A stretch of DNA of 64,000 bases from Polaribacter sp. KT25b (GTDB lineage Bacteria > Bacteroidota > Bacteroidia > Flavobacteriales > Flavobacteriaceae): contig NZ_LT629752.1 in the NCBI RefSeq assembly GCF_900105145.1, positions 3,043,501 to 3,107,500 of the forward strand. Reading direction: 5' to 3'. The first letter of the stretch is position 1. Each line of letters starts with the position of its first letter. The notes beneath the pieces were generated by a model. The model was given only the letters and a program-made list of their open reading frames with translations. It searched no databases and was not told the origin of the DNA. Shown in pieces: positions 25,752 through 34,785 of this stretch. The position numbers were made by a program, and so were the translations under genes.

Positions 25752-26780
25752 ATGAAAAATAAGTTTCCACAAATTGTTCAAATAGCTCTTATTTCTGTCT
25801 ATATAATTTTCTTAGCTGGTTCTGTTGTAAGAATGACTGGATCTGGAATGGGTTGCCCAGATTGGCCTAAATGTTTTGGATATTATATTCCGCCAACTTC
25901 TGAAGAACAAATTACTTGGAAACCAAATTCTGATTTTAAAAAAGGAATGATTATTATTAAAGACGAAGCTTTATTTGTAGCAGAACATGATTTAAAAACT
26001 GAAGCAAACTTTAATAAAAAAAATTGGGCTAAATACACAAAACACGATTATAATAAATTTAATAAATATCATTCTTGGACAGAATATATAAACAGATTAT
26101 CATCGGTTTTATCTGGTTTTGTATTCTTATTTTTAATTATTGCCGCCTTTAAATTTAGAAAAGAAGACAAAAGAATTCCGTTATTGGCATTTACCGCTTT
26201 TTTCTTGATGTTAGTTGAAGCTGTTTTAGGTAAAATAGTTGTAGACACTAACTTAAAACCAAGTATCATAACAATACACATGGTTATTGGCTTGGTAATT
26301 ATTGCCCTTTTATTACAATTAAAATTTATAGTTTCTGACAATAAAAAGAAACACAACTACAACTCGTTATTTAGTAAATTATTGATTGTTTCTGTAATTT
26401 TCTCTTTAATTCAAATTGCAATGGGAACACAAGTAAGACAATTTATAGACGAACAAATAAAACTATTTGGTTTTGAAAATAAGGATTACAGCTTGATGAA
26501 TCCTAGTTTTAAATTCTATTTTCATAGATCTTTTACAATTGCAATTGTACTTGTAAACTTCGGATTATTTTACATCAATCAAATTAAAAACTTAGGTTAC
26601 AAATTGGTAAATTGGATTGTTTTCTTAATTTTTATAGAAACGATTACAGGAATTTTAATGTATTATGCAGAATTCCCACTAGGAACACAAGCAATACATT
26701 TATTGTCTGGCGCAATTTTATTTGGATTGCAATTTTATTTATGGATTCAAAGTAGAAAAACAGTTGCAGTTAGCAGTTAG
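25752..26780 (+). CDS. ctaA: Heme A synthase (COX15/CtaA family)
   Basis: The 342-residue enzyme oxidises the heme O methyl group to a formyl to make heme A for cytochrome oxidase. It has eight hydrophobic helices. Motifs include RMTGSGMGCPDWPKCFG at residues 27-43, the helix with HSWTEYINRLSS, and three further His-containing helices (TIHMVIGL, YFHRSFTI, AIHLLSGA) as heme ligands. A -7 box (TATTTTTG, 25727-25734) precedes it. The last five codons and the stop lie inside a heptanucleotide tandem array, so the C-terminal VAVSS is repeat-derived. The matching heme O synthase gene ctaB is elsewhere in this window. Confidence 0.93.
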   Translation: MKNKFPQIVQIALISVYIIFLAGSVVRMTGSGMGCPDWPKCFGYYIPPTSEEQITWKPNSDFKKGMIIIKDEALFVAEHDLKTEANFNKKNWAKYTKHDYNKFNKYHSWTEYINRLSSVLSGFVFLFLIIAAFKFRKEDKRIPLLAFTAFFLMLVEAVLGKIVVDTNLKPSIITIHMVIGLVIIALLLQLKFIVSDNKKKHNYNSLFSKLLIVSVIFSLIQIAMGTQVRQFIDEQIKLFGFENKDYSLMNPSFKFYFHRSFTIAIVLVNFGLFYINQIKNLGYKLVNWIVFLIFIETITGILMYYAEFPLGTQAIHLLSGAILFGLQFYLWIQSRKTVAVSS

Positions 26781-26894
26781 CAGTTAGCAGTTAGCAGTTA
26801 GCAGTTAGCAGTTAGCAGTTAGCAGTTAGCAGTTAGCAGTTAGCAGTTAGCAGTTAGCAGTTAGCAGTTAGCAGTTAGCAGTTAGCAGTTAGCA
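26766..26894 (+). repeat. Heptanucleotide tandem repeat, (GCAGTTA) x 18.4
   Basis: Eighteen perfect head-to-tail copies of GCAGTTA plus GCA, with no mismatch seen. The array starts inside the last codons of ctaA, and the ctaA stop codon TAG is formed across copies 2 and 3. It is directly followed by an A-rich stretch and a dispersed palindromic repeat. Perfect identity suggests recent slippage expansion and a copy number likely to vary between isolates. Confidence 0.95.
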
Positions 26895-26921
26895 AAAATA
26901 AAAAGTCATTGACAGAAAAAA

Positions 26922-26967
26922 GTTCTCGATACAAAATTCTTGAAAAAATAATTTCACTCGAACTGAC
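26922..26967 (-). repeat. Dispersed palindromic repeat, copy 5
   Basis: In inverse orientation to copy 1, it runs from GTTCTCGATAC to CACTCGAACTGAC. It lies next to the heptamer array. A short triplicate of AACTCTAA units follows at about 26990-27010. Confidence 0.72.
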
Positions 26968-27013
26968 TTGCCCCTCTTTTAAAACGCGGCAACTCTAAAA
27001 CTCTAAAACTCAT

Positions 27014-27436
27014 TTACGGATGTGCATTTACCCAAATTTCACCATCAGAAAAATGTTCTTTTTTCCAGATAGGAACGGTTTCTTTTAAAGTGTCAATTGC
27101 AAATTCACAGGCTAAAAAAGCAGCTTTTCTATGTTTTGAAGAAACTGTTATTATTACAGGAATATCACCAATTTGCAACATTCCTTCTGCATGATGAATG
27201 GCTATTTTTTTGATATCAAACTTTGATAAAGTTTCATTAGCAATTTTTTGCATTTCTTTAATTGCCATTGGCTTATAAGTAGAAAAATCTAGTTGCGTAA
27301 CTTCTTTTCCTTGCGTATCATTTCTTACTGTGCCAATAAATGCAGAAATTCCGCCACAAGAAGCATCTTCTACAAAATTGTAACATTCTTGTAAATCTAG
27401 TTTTTCTGCCGTAATTTTAATTGAAGTTCTTTGCAT
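27014..27436 (-). CDS. moaE: Molybdopterin synthase catalytic subunit
   Basis: This 140-residue MoaE has the conserved GGISAFIGTVRND, HHAEGMLQIGDI and SKHRKAAF segments, and PIWKKEHF with the active-site lysines. It transfers sulfur from MoaD thiocarboxylate to precursor Z to make molybdopterin. moaD lies 1.5 kb away on the same strand, with two opposite-strand genes between. A -7 box in inverse orientation (CAAAAATA, 27444-27451) just upstream gives it a separate promoter. Confidence 0.93.
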   Translation of the reverse strand: MQRTSIKITAEKLDLQECYNFVEDASCGGISAFIGTVRNDTQGKEVTQLDFSTYKPMAIKEMQKIANETLSKFDIKKIAIHHAEGMLQIGDIPVIITVSSKHRKAAFLACEFAIDTLKETVPIWKKEHFSDGEIWVNAHP

Positions 27437-27443
27437 ACATCAA

Positions 27444-27473
27444 CAAAAATAGGAAAACAAAATTGTATTTTTG
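27444..27473. promoter_or_regulatory. Back-to-back promoters for moaE and the DUF3817 gene
   Basis: CAAAAATA (27444-27451) reads TATTTTTG on the minus strand toward moaE, with a minus-strand TTG 22 nt away. TATTTTTG at 27466-27473 points the other way. The plus-strand transcript would begin with a ten-codon ATG frame (MKRLYKGFKSK) before the DUF3817 gene. Confidence 0.45.
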
Positions 27474-27524
27474 CAATTAAATGAAACGTCTTTACAAAGG
27501 TTTTAAAAGCAAATAATCTACTTA

Positions 27525-27559
27525 TTAATTGATAGATTGCTTCGTAATCTCGCAATGAC
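27525..27559 (+). repeat. TTAATTGATAGATT...TCGCAATGAC dispersed repeat, copy 2
   Basis: It matches the element at 21552-21588 at both ends, with a different middle (GCTTCGTAATC). It lies in the leader of the DUF3817 gene, ending 13 nt before the start codon chosen for it. Confidence 0.6.
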
Positions 27560-27572
27560 AAAAAATAAATAC

Positions 27573-27848
27573 ATGAAAAATATCTTTAGAGTTGTTAGTC
27601 TTTTAGAGGGAATCTCTTTTTTATTATTAATGAGTTTAGGCTTGTATTACAAATATGTTTTAAACGATCCAAGTTTTGTAAAAATGTTTGGAATGCCTCA
27701 TGGAATTTTATTTATGCTCTATATTGTTTTAGCAATTATGCTTAAAAAAGAAATGAATTGGAACAACAAAGATTTAGGCATCGTTTTACTTTGTTCTATG
27801 CTTCCTTTTGGTACTTTTTATATGGATTATAAGTATTTGCAGAAATAG
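27573..27848 (+). CDS. DUF3817 membrane protein
   Basis: From the ATG of MKNIFRVVSLLEGISF the protein has 91 residues. Earlier in-frame starts fall in the repeat element and are rejected. It has three hydrophobic helices, with the DUF3817 features LEGISF and FGMPHGILFMLYIV, and ends FGTFYMDYKYLQK. This small integral membrane family has no known function. The gene lies on the opposite strand between moaE and moaD. Confidence 0.85.
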   Translation: MKNIFRVVSLLEGISFLLLMSLGLYYKYVLNDPSFVKMFGMPHGILFMLYIVLAIMLKKEMNWNNKDLGIVLLCSMLPFGTFYMDYKYLQK

Positions 27849-27875
27849 TTACTGACGATTATCCATAATTAAAAA

Positions 27876-28877
27876 ATGACAGTTTTCCCAGTTACAGCAT
27901 CTACAATTTCAGCAAAAGAATTGGGTGAATTTGCAAAAGAAAAATACGACCTAAATAATAATTACGATTGTAAATTATTTAGAACAGGAATAAATCACAC
28001 TTATTTTCTTTCGGATAATGAGACTAAATATGCTTTGAGAGTTTATAGCCATAATTGGAGATCAAAATCTGAAATTATTGAAGAAATAAAACTTTTAAAC
28101 TTATTAAGTGACAATAATTTAGGTGTTTCCTTTCCTATTAAAGATACAAAAGGAGAATTTATTCAAGAAATAAATGCACCAGAAGGACTTCGTTATGTTG
28201 TTCTTTTCTCATTTGCTGAAGGAGAAAAAATGAGATTCATGAACAATGATACTTGTTTTGAAATCGGTTTATGCATGGCTAAAATTCATAATATTACAGC
28301 AAACAAAACAATTAAGAGAACAAAATACAATTCTGAATTACTTTTAAAAAAATCTTATAATCAATTAACACAATTTTTTGCAGAGGATTTATCCGAAATG
28401 AAATATTTAAAAGAACTTGGCTCTGAAATTTCTAAAACCTTTGAAGAAATTAACGAATCAAAAATTCAAAAAGGAATTGTTCATCTTGATATTTGGTATG
28501 ATAATTTAGCCGTTAATAGCAATAACGAAATCACAATATTTGACTTTGATAATTGCGGAAATGGATTATTGATTTTTGATATTGGTTATTTCTGTAAACA
28601 ACTATTTTTCATAGAATCAGACAAAAAACAATACGAATCTAAAGTTAAAAGTTTTTTAAACGGTTATCAAAAAATAAGAAAACTTACAGCCGAAGAAATT
28701 AAATTAATTCCAGAATCTGGAGCGTCTATTTTTGCTTTTTACCTTGGCGTACAAGCACAAAGATTTGATTGGTCTAATATATTCTTGACTGAAAACTATC
28801 TAAAAATGTTTGTTGGAAGAATAAAATCTTGGATGAATTATTATAAAGCAAAAGAAATAACTACTACCAACACGTAA
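27876..28877 (+). CDS. APH-family phosphotransferase (choline/homoserine kinase-like)
   Basis: The 333-residue protein kinase-like enzyme has a small N-lobe (lysine of YALRVYSHNW), the catalytic-loop motif HLDIWYDNLAV (HxDxxxxN type) and a metal-binding FDFDNCG. The architecture resembles the YihE/homoserine kinase type II/aminoglycoside phosphotransferase group. The small-molecule substrate cannot be told from sequence, and resistance should not be assumed. It starts 27 nt after the DUF3817 stop, likely in the same transcript. Confidence 0.8.
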   Translation: MTVFPVTASTISAKELGEFAKEKYDLNNNYDCKLFRTGINHTYFLSDNETKYALRVYSHNWRSKSEIIEEIKLLNLLSDNNLGVSFPIKDTKGEFIQEINAPEGLRYVVLFSFAEGEKMRFMNNDTCFEIGLCMAKIHNITANKTIKRTKYNSELLLKKSYNQLTQFFAEDLSEMKYLKELGSEISKTFEEINESKIQKGIVHLDIWYDNLAVNSNNEITIFDFDNCGNGLLIFDIGYFCKQLFFIESDKKQYESKVKSFLNGYQKIRKLTAEEIKLIPESGASIFAFYLGVQAQRFDWSNIFLTENYLKMFVGRIKSWMNYYKAKEITTTNT

Positions 28878-28944
28878 AAATTAATTACTATTTTAGTACT
28901 TAATCGAAGTCTGAATCTTCTGTAAAAAATAAAAGTCAAGATTT

Positions 28945-29187
28945 TTAACCGCCACTTACAGGCGGAATTACCGCAACAACATCACCGTTTTTAAGAATTA
29001 AATTATCTGTTGCATATTCTTCATTTACAGCAATTGCGTACGAATTAATATTTTCTAATTGAGAATACGCTTTCTTTAAAACTAATTTAAAATCTTTTAC
29101 TGATGTATTTTCTGTAACATCAATTTGTAATTCTGATGCGCCAACAAGATCTGTTGTAATTCCGAAAAAAAGTGTTTTTATATTCAT
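28945..29187 (-). CDS. moaD: MoaD/ThiS-family sulfur carrier, molybdopterin synthase small subunit
   Basis: This ubiquitin-like protein of 80 residues starts at MNIKTLFFG and ends PPVSGG, the di-glycine tail that is adenylated and thiocarboxylated. It partners MoaE. A -7 box (TATCTTTG on the minus strand, 29194-29201) lies directly before the start. The gene also follows the DUF5686 gene closely, so both readthrough and a local promoter are possible. Confidence 0.9.
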   Translation of the reverse strand: MNIKTLFFGITTDLVGASELQIDVTENTSVKDFKLVLKKAYSQLENINSYAIAVNEEYATDNLILKNGDVVAVIPPVSGG

Positions 29188-29206
29188 TATATACAAAGAT
29201 AAAATA

Positions 29207-31678
29207 TTAGTTTGACATATTTAAACTGAATAAAAATCCGTCATTTTTAATTCCTGCATTAAAAGACTTCACATAATCAACTCTTAAAAAACGCCATTTA
29301 CCAAAACCAATATTATCTAAACCTACAGAATATTCTGTATACGGATTTTTATCAGCCATAATTAAACTTTTTGCGCCACCAATTAAATGAAAATTCAGTT
29401 TATTTATTAACGGAATTTTACCTAAAAGAGCACCTTTAAAATTGTGAGATATATGTGCTTCTGCATATTTATCGTTTGTATAAAACTTGTAATATTCTAA
29501 CAAACCAAAATTATTTAATTGATCGCTTAAATTATATTTTAATTGATTTCCATTAACCTGTAAATTATCCATAAAAGCAATATTTTTCTTTTCTAAAAAC
29601 ACACCTGCTCTAATATTATAAGCTAGTTTCCCATAATTACCAGCGTTAATATTATGTCTTAAATTAGCTACAAATAAATCAGAATTAAAATCAGCATTTG
29701 GTGCGCCAAAAGTTTTTCTATAATTAACACTTAAGGTTGGATATTTCTCATTTCCGATATTAAATTTTCGATCTGGATAAGACAAATATTTCTGACCAAA
29801 AACAAAAGTTGCACCTACATTTAAAGTTGCAATTTTATGTTCTGTAAACCCTGCATTTACAAAATCTGTAGCATCTAAAGGATTGTTAGAAGTATAAGGT
29901 TCGTTTAATCTTTGACGCGCAAAAGAATAATTACTGGTATTAAAAAGCGGTTTTCGATTTGCATATTCTAAAGAAGTAGAAAGGTAAATTCCGTTTTTAA
30001 TTTCTTCTGAATATTGAATTTTCGAAAATTCTTTTTCGTAAATTTTTAAGTAATTTTCTCTATAAATTAAAGAACGAATCATATTATCTAACTTCGAAAT
30101 TGGTTTTCTATCGTTAAATTGAGATGTTGTTACACCGCCAGAAATAGTTAATCTTGGTCTTGATAAATTGTTCCATTTTTTAGCAAAAAAGAAAGTTGGT
30201 CTTGCTATTTCTTCGGATAAACCATAATTAACTTTTGCGCCAATACTCCACCATTTTCCAGTTTCATTTAGACTTTTAAAATAACGTATTCCAACAGAAG
30301 AGTTTAATCCTTGGACTGTATTAAAATTAAAATCACTAATTATTCCATCAAAAGATAAAGACCATTTTTCGTAAGAATTTCGATACGTATAACCCATAAT
30401 TGGAGAAAGAAAACTAAATTTATTTTCCTTTTTATTTATAGAATCTAAATACACTTTAGATTTTCGCACAATTTTAAGACTGTCTTTTATCGAATAATCA
30501 TTTACTTCTTCTGATGTTAAAGGCACAGGTCTTAAATTATTCCAATACGTTGTGTCTTTTTCTGTAGCTTCTTTCTCGAACGTTAAAACTTCGTTAGTAA
30601 ACGTTTTTTCTGTAAAATTAGGCGTAAAATTATAGTTAGAAAAAGCAGAAGAAAAACGACCATCTAGCTTAAATCCAAAAGCATTAAACTTAAAATCTAT
30701 ACTCTGACTAATTAAAACCCAAGCATCATTTTCATCAGAATAATTATAGTTCTGTTTTAGTTTTAAAACATCAACCATTGGTATATTTATTTGAGCTCCA
30801 GTAACAGCAACATCTGCGCCATACAAAGCCCAATCATTTTCTACAATATACAAAGAACCGCTAAAAACACGATCATTTTTACGCTTAGGAATGATGTTTA
30901 TTTTATTGATAAGTTTCCCGTTTTTATCATAAAAAGTTCCTTCTAATCTATAATTATAATAACTAAATGCATTTGTAGAAATTGGCGAAATTAAATCATT
31001 ACCAAACTCTACACTATTTTCATAAAAGTTAATATTTGCATCTTCTGCCCTATTAAAACTAATACCATTATCTCGCCCACTAACTTTAGATGCAATAATA
31101 TTTTCTTTAAAATCTTTAGGCTTTTTCCTAAATTTAATATCAGAAACTGTTTCAGAAAGATAAATAATTCCGCTTCTTGTAGAATCTAAACCACCACCAA
31201 AATCGCCCAAAGACTGACCTAAAAATTTCTCTGGGGCATCTTTAATCCTATACAAACCTCGCGAGTAAAAATTGGCCGTGTATTGTGCAAATTTATCGGT
31301 ATTTTTATCTTTATTAGCAATTACATTTCTAATAATTCCATTTGCCGGATTGTCTTTTGTAGAAATTAAAATCCCTGTCAATTCTACATTTTCTTCATTT
31401 AGAATCACATTTAACTCAAAAGGAAAAGAAGCAATATCTACTTCCTTTTTTAATGTTTTATAGCCTAAAAACTGAAAAACAACTGTATGTTTTCCTTTCT
31501 TTTTAAGCTCTAAAATATAATCGCCATTATCATTAGAAGTTGTTCCTGTAACTGTTTTATCTAAATAAACACTTACAAAAGATAATGGATTGTTATTAAT
31601 GTCGGTAATTTTCCCTTTTACTTGTGCAATAAATACTGATGAAATAAAAAGAAAAAATAGAAAAGTAGTTTTTTTCAT
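29207..31678 (-). CDS. DUF5686 outer-membrane protein with carboxypeptidase-like regulatory domain
   Basis: The 823-residue protein has a signal peptide ending VFIAQ. An N-terminal CarboxypepD_reg-like beta-sandwich follows (about 20-95; VKGKITDINNNPLSFVSVYL, then GDYILELKKKGKHTVVFQFLGY). The DUF5686 region comes next, with a long beta-barrel ending in the outer-membrane-type LFSLNMSN. The family is widespread in Bacteroidota and predicted to be an outer-membrane barrel of unknown function. It has no TonB plug domain, so it is not a SusC-type receptor. moaD follows 19 nt downstream. Confidence 0.85.
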   Translation of the reverse strand: MKKTTFLFFLFISSVFIAQVKGKITDINNNPLSFVSVYLDKTVTGTTSNDNGDYILELKKKGKHTVVFQFLGYKTLKKEVDIASFPFELNVILNEENVELTGILISTKDNPANGIIRNVIANKDKNTDKFAQYTANFYSRGLYRIKDAPEKFLGQSLGDFGGGLDSTRSGIIYLSETVSDIKFRKKPKDFKENIIASKVSGRDNGISFNRAEDANINFYENSVEFGNDLISPISTNAFSYYNYRLEGTFYDKNGKLINKINIIPKRKNDRVFSGSLYIVENDWALYGADVAVTGAQINIPMVDVLKLKQNYNYSDENDAWVLISQSIDFKFNAFGFKLDGRFSSAFSNYNFTPNFTEKTFTNEVLTFEKEATEKDTTYWNNLRPVPLTSEEVNDYSIKDSLKIVRKSKVYLDSINKKENKFSFLSPIMGYTYRNSYEKWSLSFDGIISDFNFNTVQGLNSSVGIRYFKSLNETGKWWSIGAKVNYGLSEEIARPTFFFAKKWNNLSRPRLTISGGVTTSQFNDRKPISKLDNMIRSLIYRENYLKIYEKEFSKIQYSEEIKNGIYLSTSLEYANRKPLFNTSNYSFARQRLNEPYTSNNPLDATDFVNAGFTEHKIATLNVGATFVFGQKYLSYPDRKFNIGNEKYPTLSVNYRKTFGAPNADFNSDLFVANLRHNINAGNYGKLAYNIRAGVFLEKKNIAFMDNLQVNGNQLKYNLSDQLNNFGLLEYYKFYTNDKYAEAHISHNFKGALLGKIPLINKLNFHLIGGAKSLIMADKNPYTEYSVGLDNIGFGKWRFLRVDYVKSFNAGIKNDGFLFSLNMSN

Positions 31679-31854
31679 AGGTAGATTTTTATTAAAAACA
31701 CAAACATAAAGTTTATGTTTTAAAAAAAAAGTTAAACCAGTTATAATAATATCACAAAATAAAAAATGATAAAACTTAAAAAACCATCGATTTACATAGA
31801 AATAACAACCACTTAAAAGATTAAAAAGTTACTTAACTCTTTAACTGAAATGCA

Positions 31855-31862
31855 TATATTTG
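31855..31862 (+). promoter_or_regulatory. -7 box (TATATTTG) upstream of maeB
   Basis: TATATTTG lies 29 nt before the ATG. It could start a transcript covering maeB, ruvA and sprA. No clear TTG is seen at the expected spacing. Confidence 0.45.
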
Positions 31863-31891
31863 TAAGTTATAAATAAGCAAACAATTATCTT

Positions 31892-34168
31892 ATGAGCGAT
31901 TCTAGAAAAAGACACGAGGCTTTATTATACCACGCGAAACCAAAACCAGGTAAAATTGAAATTGTACCTACTAAAAAATACGCAACTCAACATGATTTAG
32001 GACTAGCTTATTCTCCTGGAGTTGCAGAACCTTGTTTAGAAATTGAAAAAAATAAAAATAACGCATACAAATACACTTCTAAAGGAAACTTAGTAGCTGT
32101 AATTTCTAACGGAACTGCTGTTTTAGGTTTAGGTAATATTGGTCCAGACGCTTCTAAACCAGTTATGGAAGGAAAAGCTTTGTTATTTAAAATATTTGCT
32201 GATATTGATGTTTTTGATATTGAAGTAGATGCTACTGATGTTGATAAATTTGTAGAAACTGTAAAAGCGATTGCCCCTACTTTTGGCGGAATAAACTTAG
32301 AAGATATTAAAGCTCCAGAAGCTTTTGAAATAGAAAGAAGGTTAAAAGAGGAATTAGACATTCCGGTAATGCATGATGACCAGCATGGAACCGCAATAAT
32401 ATCTGCTGCTGCATTAAAAAACGCTATAGAAATTACAAAAAAAGACATTTCTAAAACAAAAATTGTAGTTAATGGAGCTGGAGCTGCAGCTATTTCTTGT
32501 ACACGATTATATGTAAAACTTGGTGCAAGATTAGAAAATATTGTAATGTGCGATAGCAAAGGTGTCATCAGAAAAGATAGAGATAATTTAACTTCTCAAA
32601 AAGCAGAATTTGCAACAGATCTAGATTTACACACACTTGATGACGCGATGCAAAATGCAGATGTCTTTATCGGTTTATCTAAAGGGAACGTAGTTTCTCC
32701 AACAATGTTATTATCAATGGCTAAAGATCCTATTGTTTTTGCAATGGCAAACCCTGTTGCAGAAATAGAATACGATTTAGCAATTGCCACTAGAAAAGAT
32801 ATTATTATGGCTACTGGTAGATCAGATCATCCTAACCAAGTTAATAATGTACTTGGATTTCCGTTTATTTTTAGAGGTGCTTTAGATGTAAGAGCTACTA
32901 AGATTAATGAAGAAATGAAAATGGCTGCTGTTCATGCTTTAGCAGATTTAGCCAAAAGATCTGTACCAGAAAAAGTAAATATTGTTTATGATGAAGTAAA
33001 CCTTTCTTTTGGTAGAGAATATATTATTCCTAAACCATTTGACCCTAGATTAATTTACGAAATTCCACCAGCAATTGCAAAAGCTGCTATGGATTCTGGA
33101 GTTGCACTTGAACCAATTACAGATTGGGAAAATTACAGAGAAGAATTAATGGAACGCTCTGGATCTGGAAGCAAAGAAATTAGAATGATTCATAATCGAG
33201 CTAAAAGCAATATTAAACGAATTGTTTTTGCAGAAGCAGATCATTTAGATGTTTTAAAAGCTGCACAAAGAGTGCATGAAGAAAAACTTGGAAAAGTTAT
33301 TTTATTAGGTAGAAAAAAGTTGATTCTAGAGCTAAAAGAAGAAATTGGTTTTACTGCTGATGTACCAATTTTTGATCCAAAAACAGATGAAGAAGAAGAA
33401 CGAAGACAGAGTTTTGGAGAAGTTTATTGGAAAAATAGACAGCGTAAAGGAAGAACTTTATCCGAAGCAATAAAATTAATGAGAGAGCGTAATTATTTTG
33501 GCGCAATGTTAGTTAATGAAAATGAAGCTGACGCTTTAATTACAGGATATTCTAGACCTTACCCAAGTGTTCTTAGACCAATTTTAGAACTTATTGATAA
33601 AGACAAAGGAGTTTCTAAAATTGCAGCTTGTAATTTAATGTTAACCAAACAAGGTCCTTTATTTTTAGCAGATACCACAATTAATATCAATCCTTCTGCA
33701 AAAGATATGATAAAGACAACTCAAATGACTTCTAATTTGGTAAAAATGTTTGGTATGAAACCAAATGTTGCCATGTTGTCTTTTTCTAATTTTGGATCTT
33801 CAGATACAGATACATCCAAAAAAATTCGAGAAGCTGTTGCTTTTATGCACAAACATTTTCCTGATGCAATTGTTGATGGAGAATTGCAAGCAGATTTTGC
33901 TTTAAACCCAGAATTACTAGCTAAAGAATTTCCATTTTCTAAATTAAACGGTAAAAAAGTAAATGTATTAATTTTCCCTAATTTAGAGTCTGCTAATATT
34001 ACTTATAAACTTCTAAAACAAGTAGAAAGTGCGCAATCTATAGGACCAATGATTTTAGGATTAAGTAAAGCTGTACACGTTTTACAATTAGGTTCAAGTG
34101 TAGATGAAATGGTAAATATGGCAGCTTTAGCCTGTGTTGATGCACAACAAAAGCAAAAGAGTAAATAA
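31892..34168 (+). CDS. maeB: NADP-dependent malic enzyme (MaeB type, malic plus phosphotransacetylase-like domain)
   Basis: This 758-residue enzyme decarboxylates malate to pyruvate with NADP. The N-terminal catalytic part (about 1-410) contains YSPGVAEPC, the metal-binding MHDDQHGTA, and the nucleotide-binding VNGAGAAAIS. The C-terminal part (about 430-758) is phosphotransacetylase-like, with GRKKLILELKEE and NINPSAKDM, and is normally regulatory in this enzyme class. The ruvA gene follows after 31 bp. Confidence 0.95.
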   Translation: MSDSRKRHEALLYHAKPKPGKIEIVPTKKYATQHDLGLAYSPGVAEPCLEIEKNKNNAYKYTSKGNLVAVISNGTAVLGLGNIGPDASKPVMEGKALLFKIFADIDVFDIEVDATDVDKFVETVKAIAPTFGGINLEDIKAPEAFEIERRLKEELDIPVMHDDQHGTAIISAAALKNAIEITKKDISKTKIVVNGAGAAAISCTRLYVKLGARLENIVMCDSKGVIRKDRDNLTSQKAEFATDLDLHTLDDAMQNADVFIGLSKGNVVSPTMLLSMAKDPIVFAMANPVAEIEYDLAIATRKDIIMATGRSDHPNQVNNVLGFPFIFRGALDVRATKINEEMKMAAVHALADLAKRSVPEKVNIVYDEVNLSFGREYIIPKPFDPRLIYEIPPAIAKAAMDSGVALEPITDWENYREELMERSGSGSKEIRMIHNRAKSNIKRIVFAEADHLDVLKAAQRVHEEKLGKVILLGRKKLILELKEEIGFTADVPIFDPKTDEEEERRQSFGEVYWKNRQRKGRTLSEAIKLMRERNYFGAMLVNENEADALITGYSRPYPSVLRPILELIDKDKGVSKIAACNLMLTKQGPLFLADTTININPSAKDMIKTTQMTSNLVKMFGMKPNVAMLSFSNFGSSDTDTSKKIREAVAFMHKHFPDAIVDGELQADFALNPELLAKEFPFSKLNGKKVNVLIFPNLESANITYKLLKQVESAQSIGPMILGLSKAVHVLQLGSSVDEMVNMAALACVDAQQKQKSK

Positions 34169-34199
34169 TTTATTACATTAGAGCCCAGAAAAAGAATTT

Positions 34200-34781
34200 A
34201 TGATTACACAAGTTAGAGGAAGATTGGTAGAAAAAAGTCCAACAGAGGTTGTTGTAGATTGCAATGGTGTTGGTTATTTATTGCACATTTCTTTAAATAC
34301 TTTTTCTGGTTTACCTGCAGATGAAAATGTAGTTTTATATACACATTTATCAATAAGAGAAGATGCTCACACACTTTTTGGGTTTATTAATAAAACAGAA
34401 AGAGAAGTTTTTAAATTATTAATTTCAGTTTCTGGTGTAGGACCAAGTATTGCAAGAACAATGTGTTCTTCTATGACATCTGAAGAGATACAAAACGCAA
34501 TAGCATCAGAAAATGTGGCTTTAATTCAATCTGTAAAAGGTATTGGTGCTAAAACAGCTCAAAGAGTTATTGTAGATTTAAAAGATAAAATTTTAAAAAC
34601 GTTTGATATTGATGAAGTTTCTGTAAAAACAAGCAATACAAATAAAGATGAAGCGTTATCTGCATTAGAGGTTTTAGGTTTTCAAAGAAAACAATCAGAA
34701 AAAATTATAACAGCTGTGTTAAAAGAAAACCCAGACGCTTCTGTAGAAAAAATCATAAAACTAGCTTTAAAAAACTTATAG
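34200..34781 (+). CDS. ruvA: Holliday junction branch migration subunit RuvA
   Basis: The 193-residue RuvA has an N-terminal OB-fold (MITQVRGRLVEKSPTEVVV), two helix-hairpin-helix motifs (SVSGVGPSIART and SVKGIGAKTAQRVIVDLKDK), and a C-terminal UBA-like domain that contacts RuvB. It binds four-way junctions and targets the RuvB motor. The sprA start is 4 nt after its stop; this ruvA-sprA adjacency is typical of flavobacteria. Confidence 0.95.
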   Translation: MITQVRGRLVEKSPTEVVVDCNGVGYLLHISLNTFSGLPADENVVLYTHLSIREDAHTLFGFINKTEREVFKLLISVSGVGPSIARTMCSSMTSEEIQNAIASENVALIQSVKGIGAKTAQRVIVDLKDKILKTFDIDEVSVKTSNTNKDEALSALEVLGFQRKQSEKIITAVLKENPDASVEKIIKLALKNL

Positions 34782-34785
34782 TACA

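Noticed and set aside
26766..26894. CRISPR-like array
   Set aside because: The unit is 7 bp with no spacers, so it is a simple tandem repeat.
26766..26894. Phase-variable C-terminus of CtaA
   Set aside because: The stop codon falls at copies 2-3, so any array with three or more copies gives the same protein.
27876..28877. Aminoglycoside resistance kinase
   Set aside because: Only the general APH fold is visible; the family includes many metabolic kinases and nothing in the context supports resistance.
32008..32568. 186-codon frame antisense to maeB
   Set aside because: It lies wholly within the well-supported malic enzyme gene and its translation has no family features, only Ser/Ile-rich mirror sequence.
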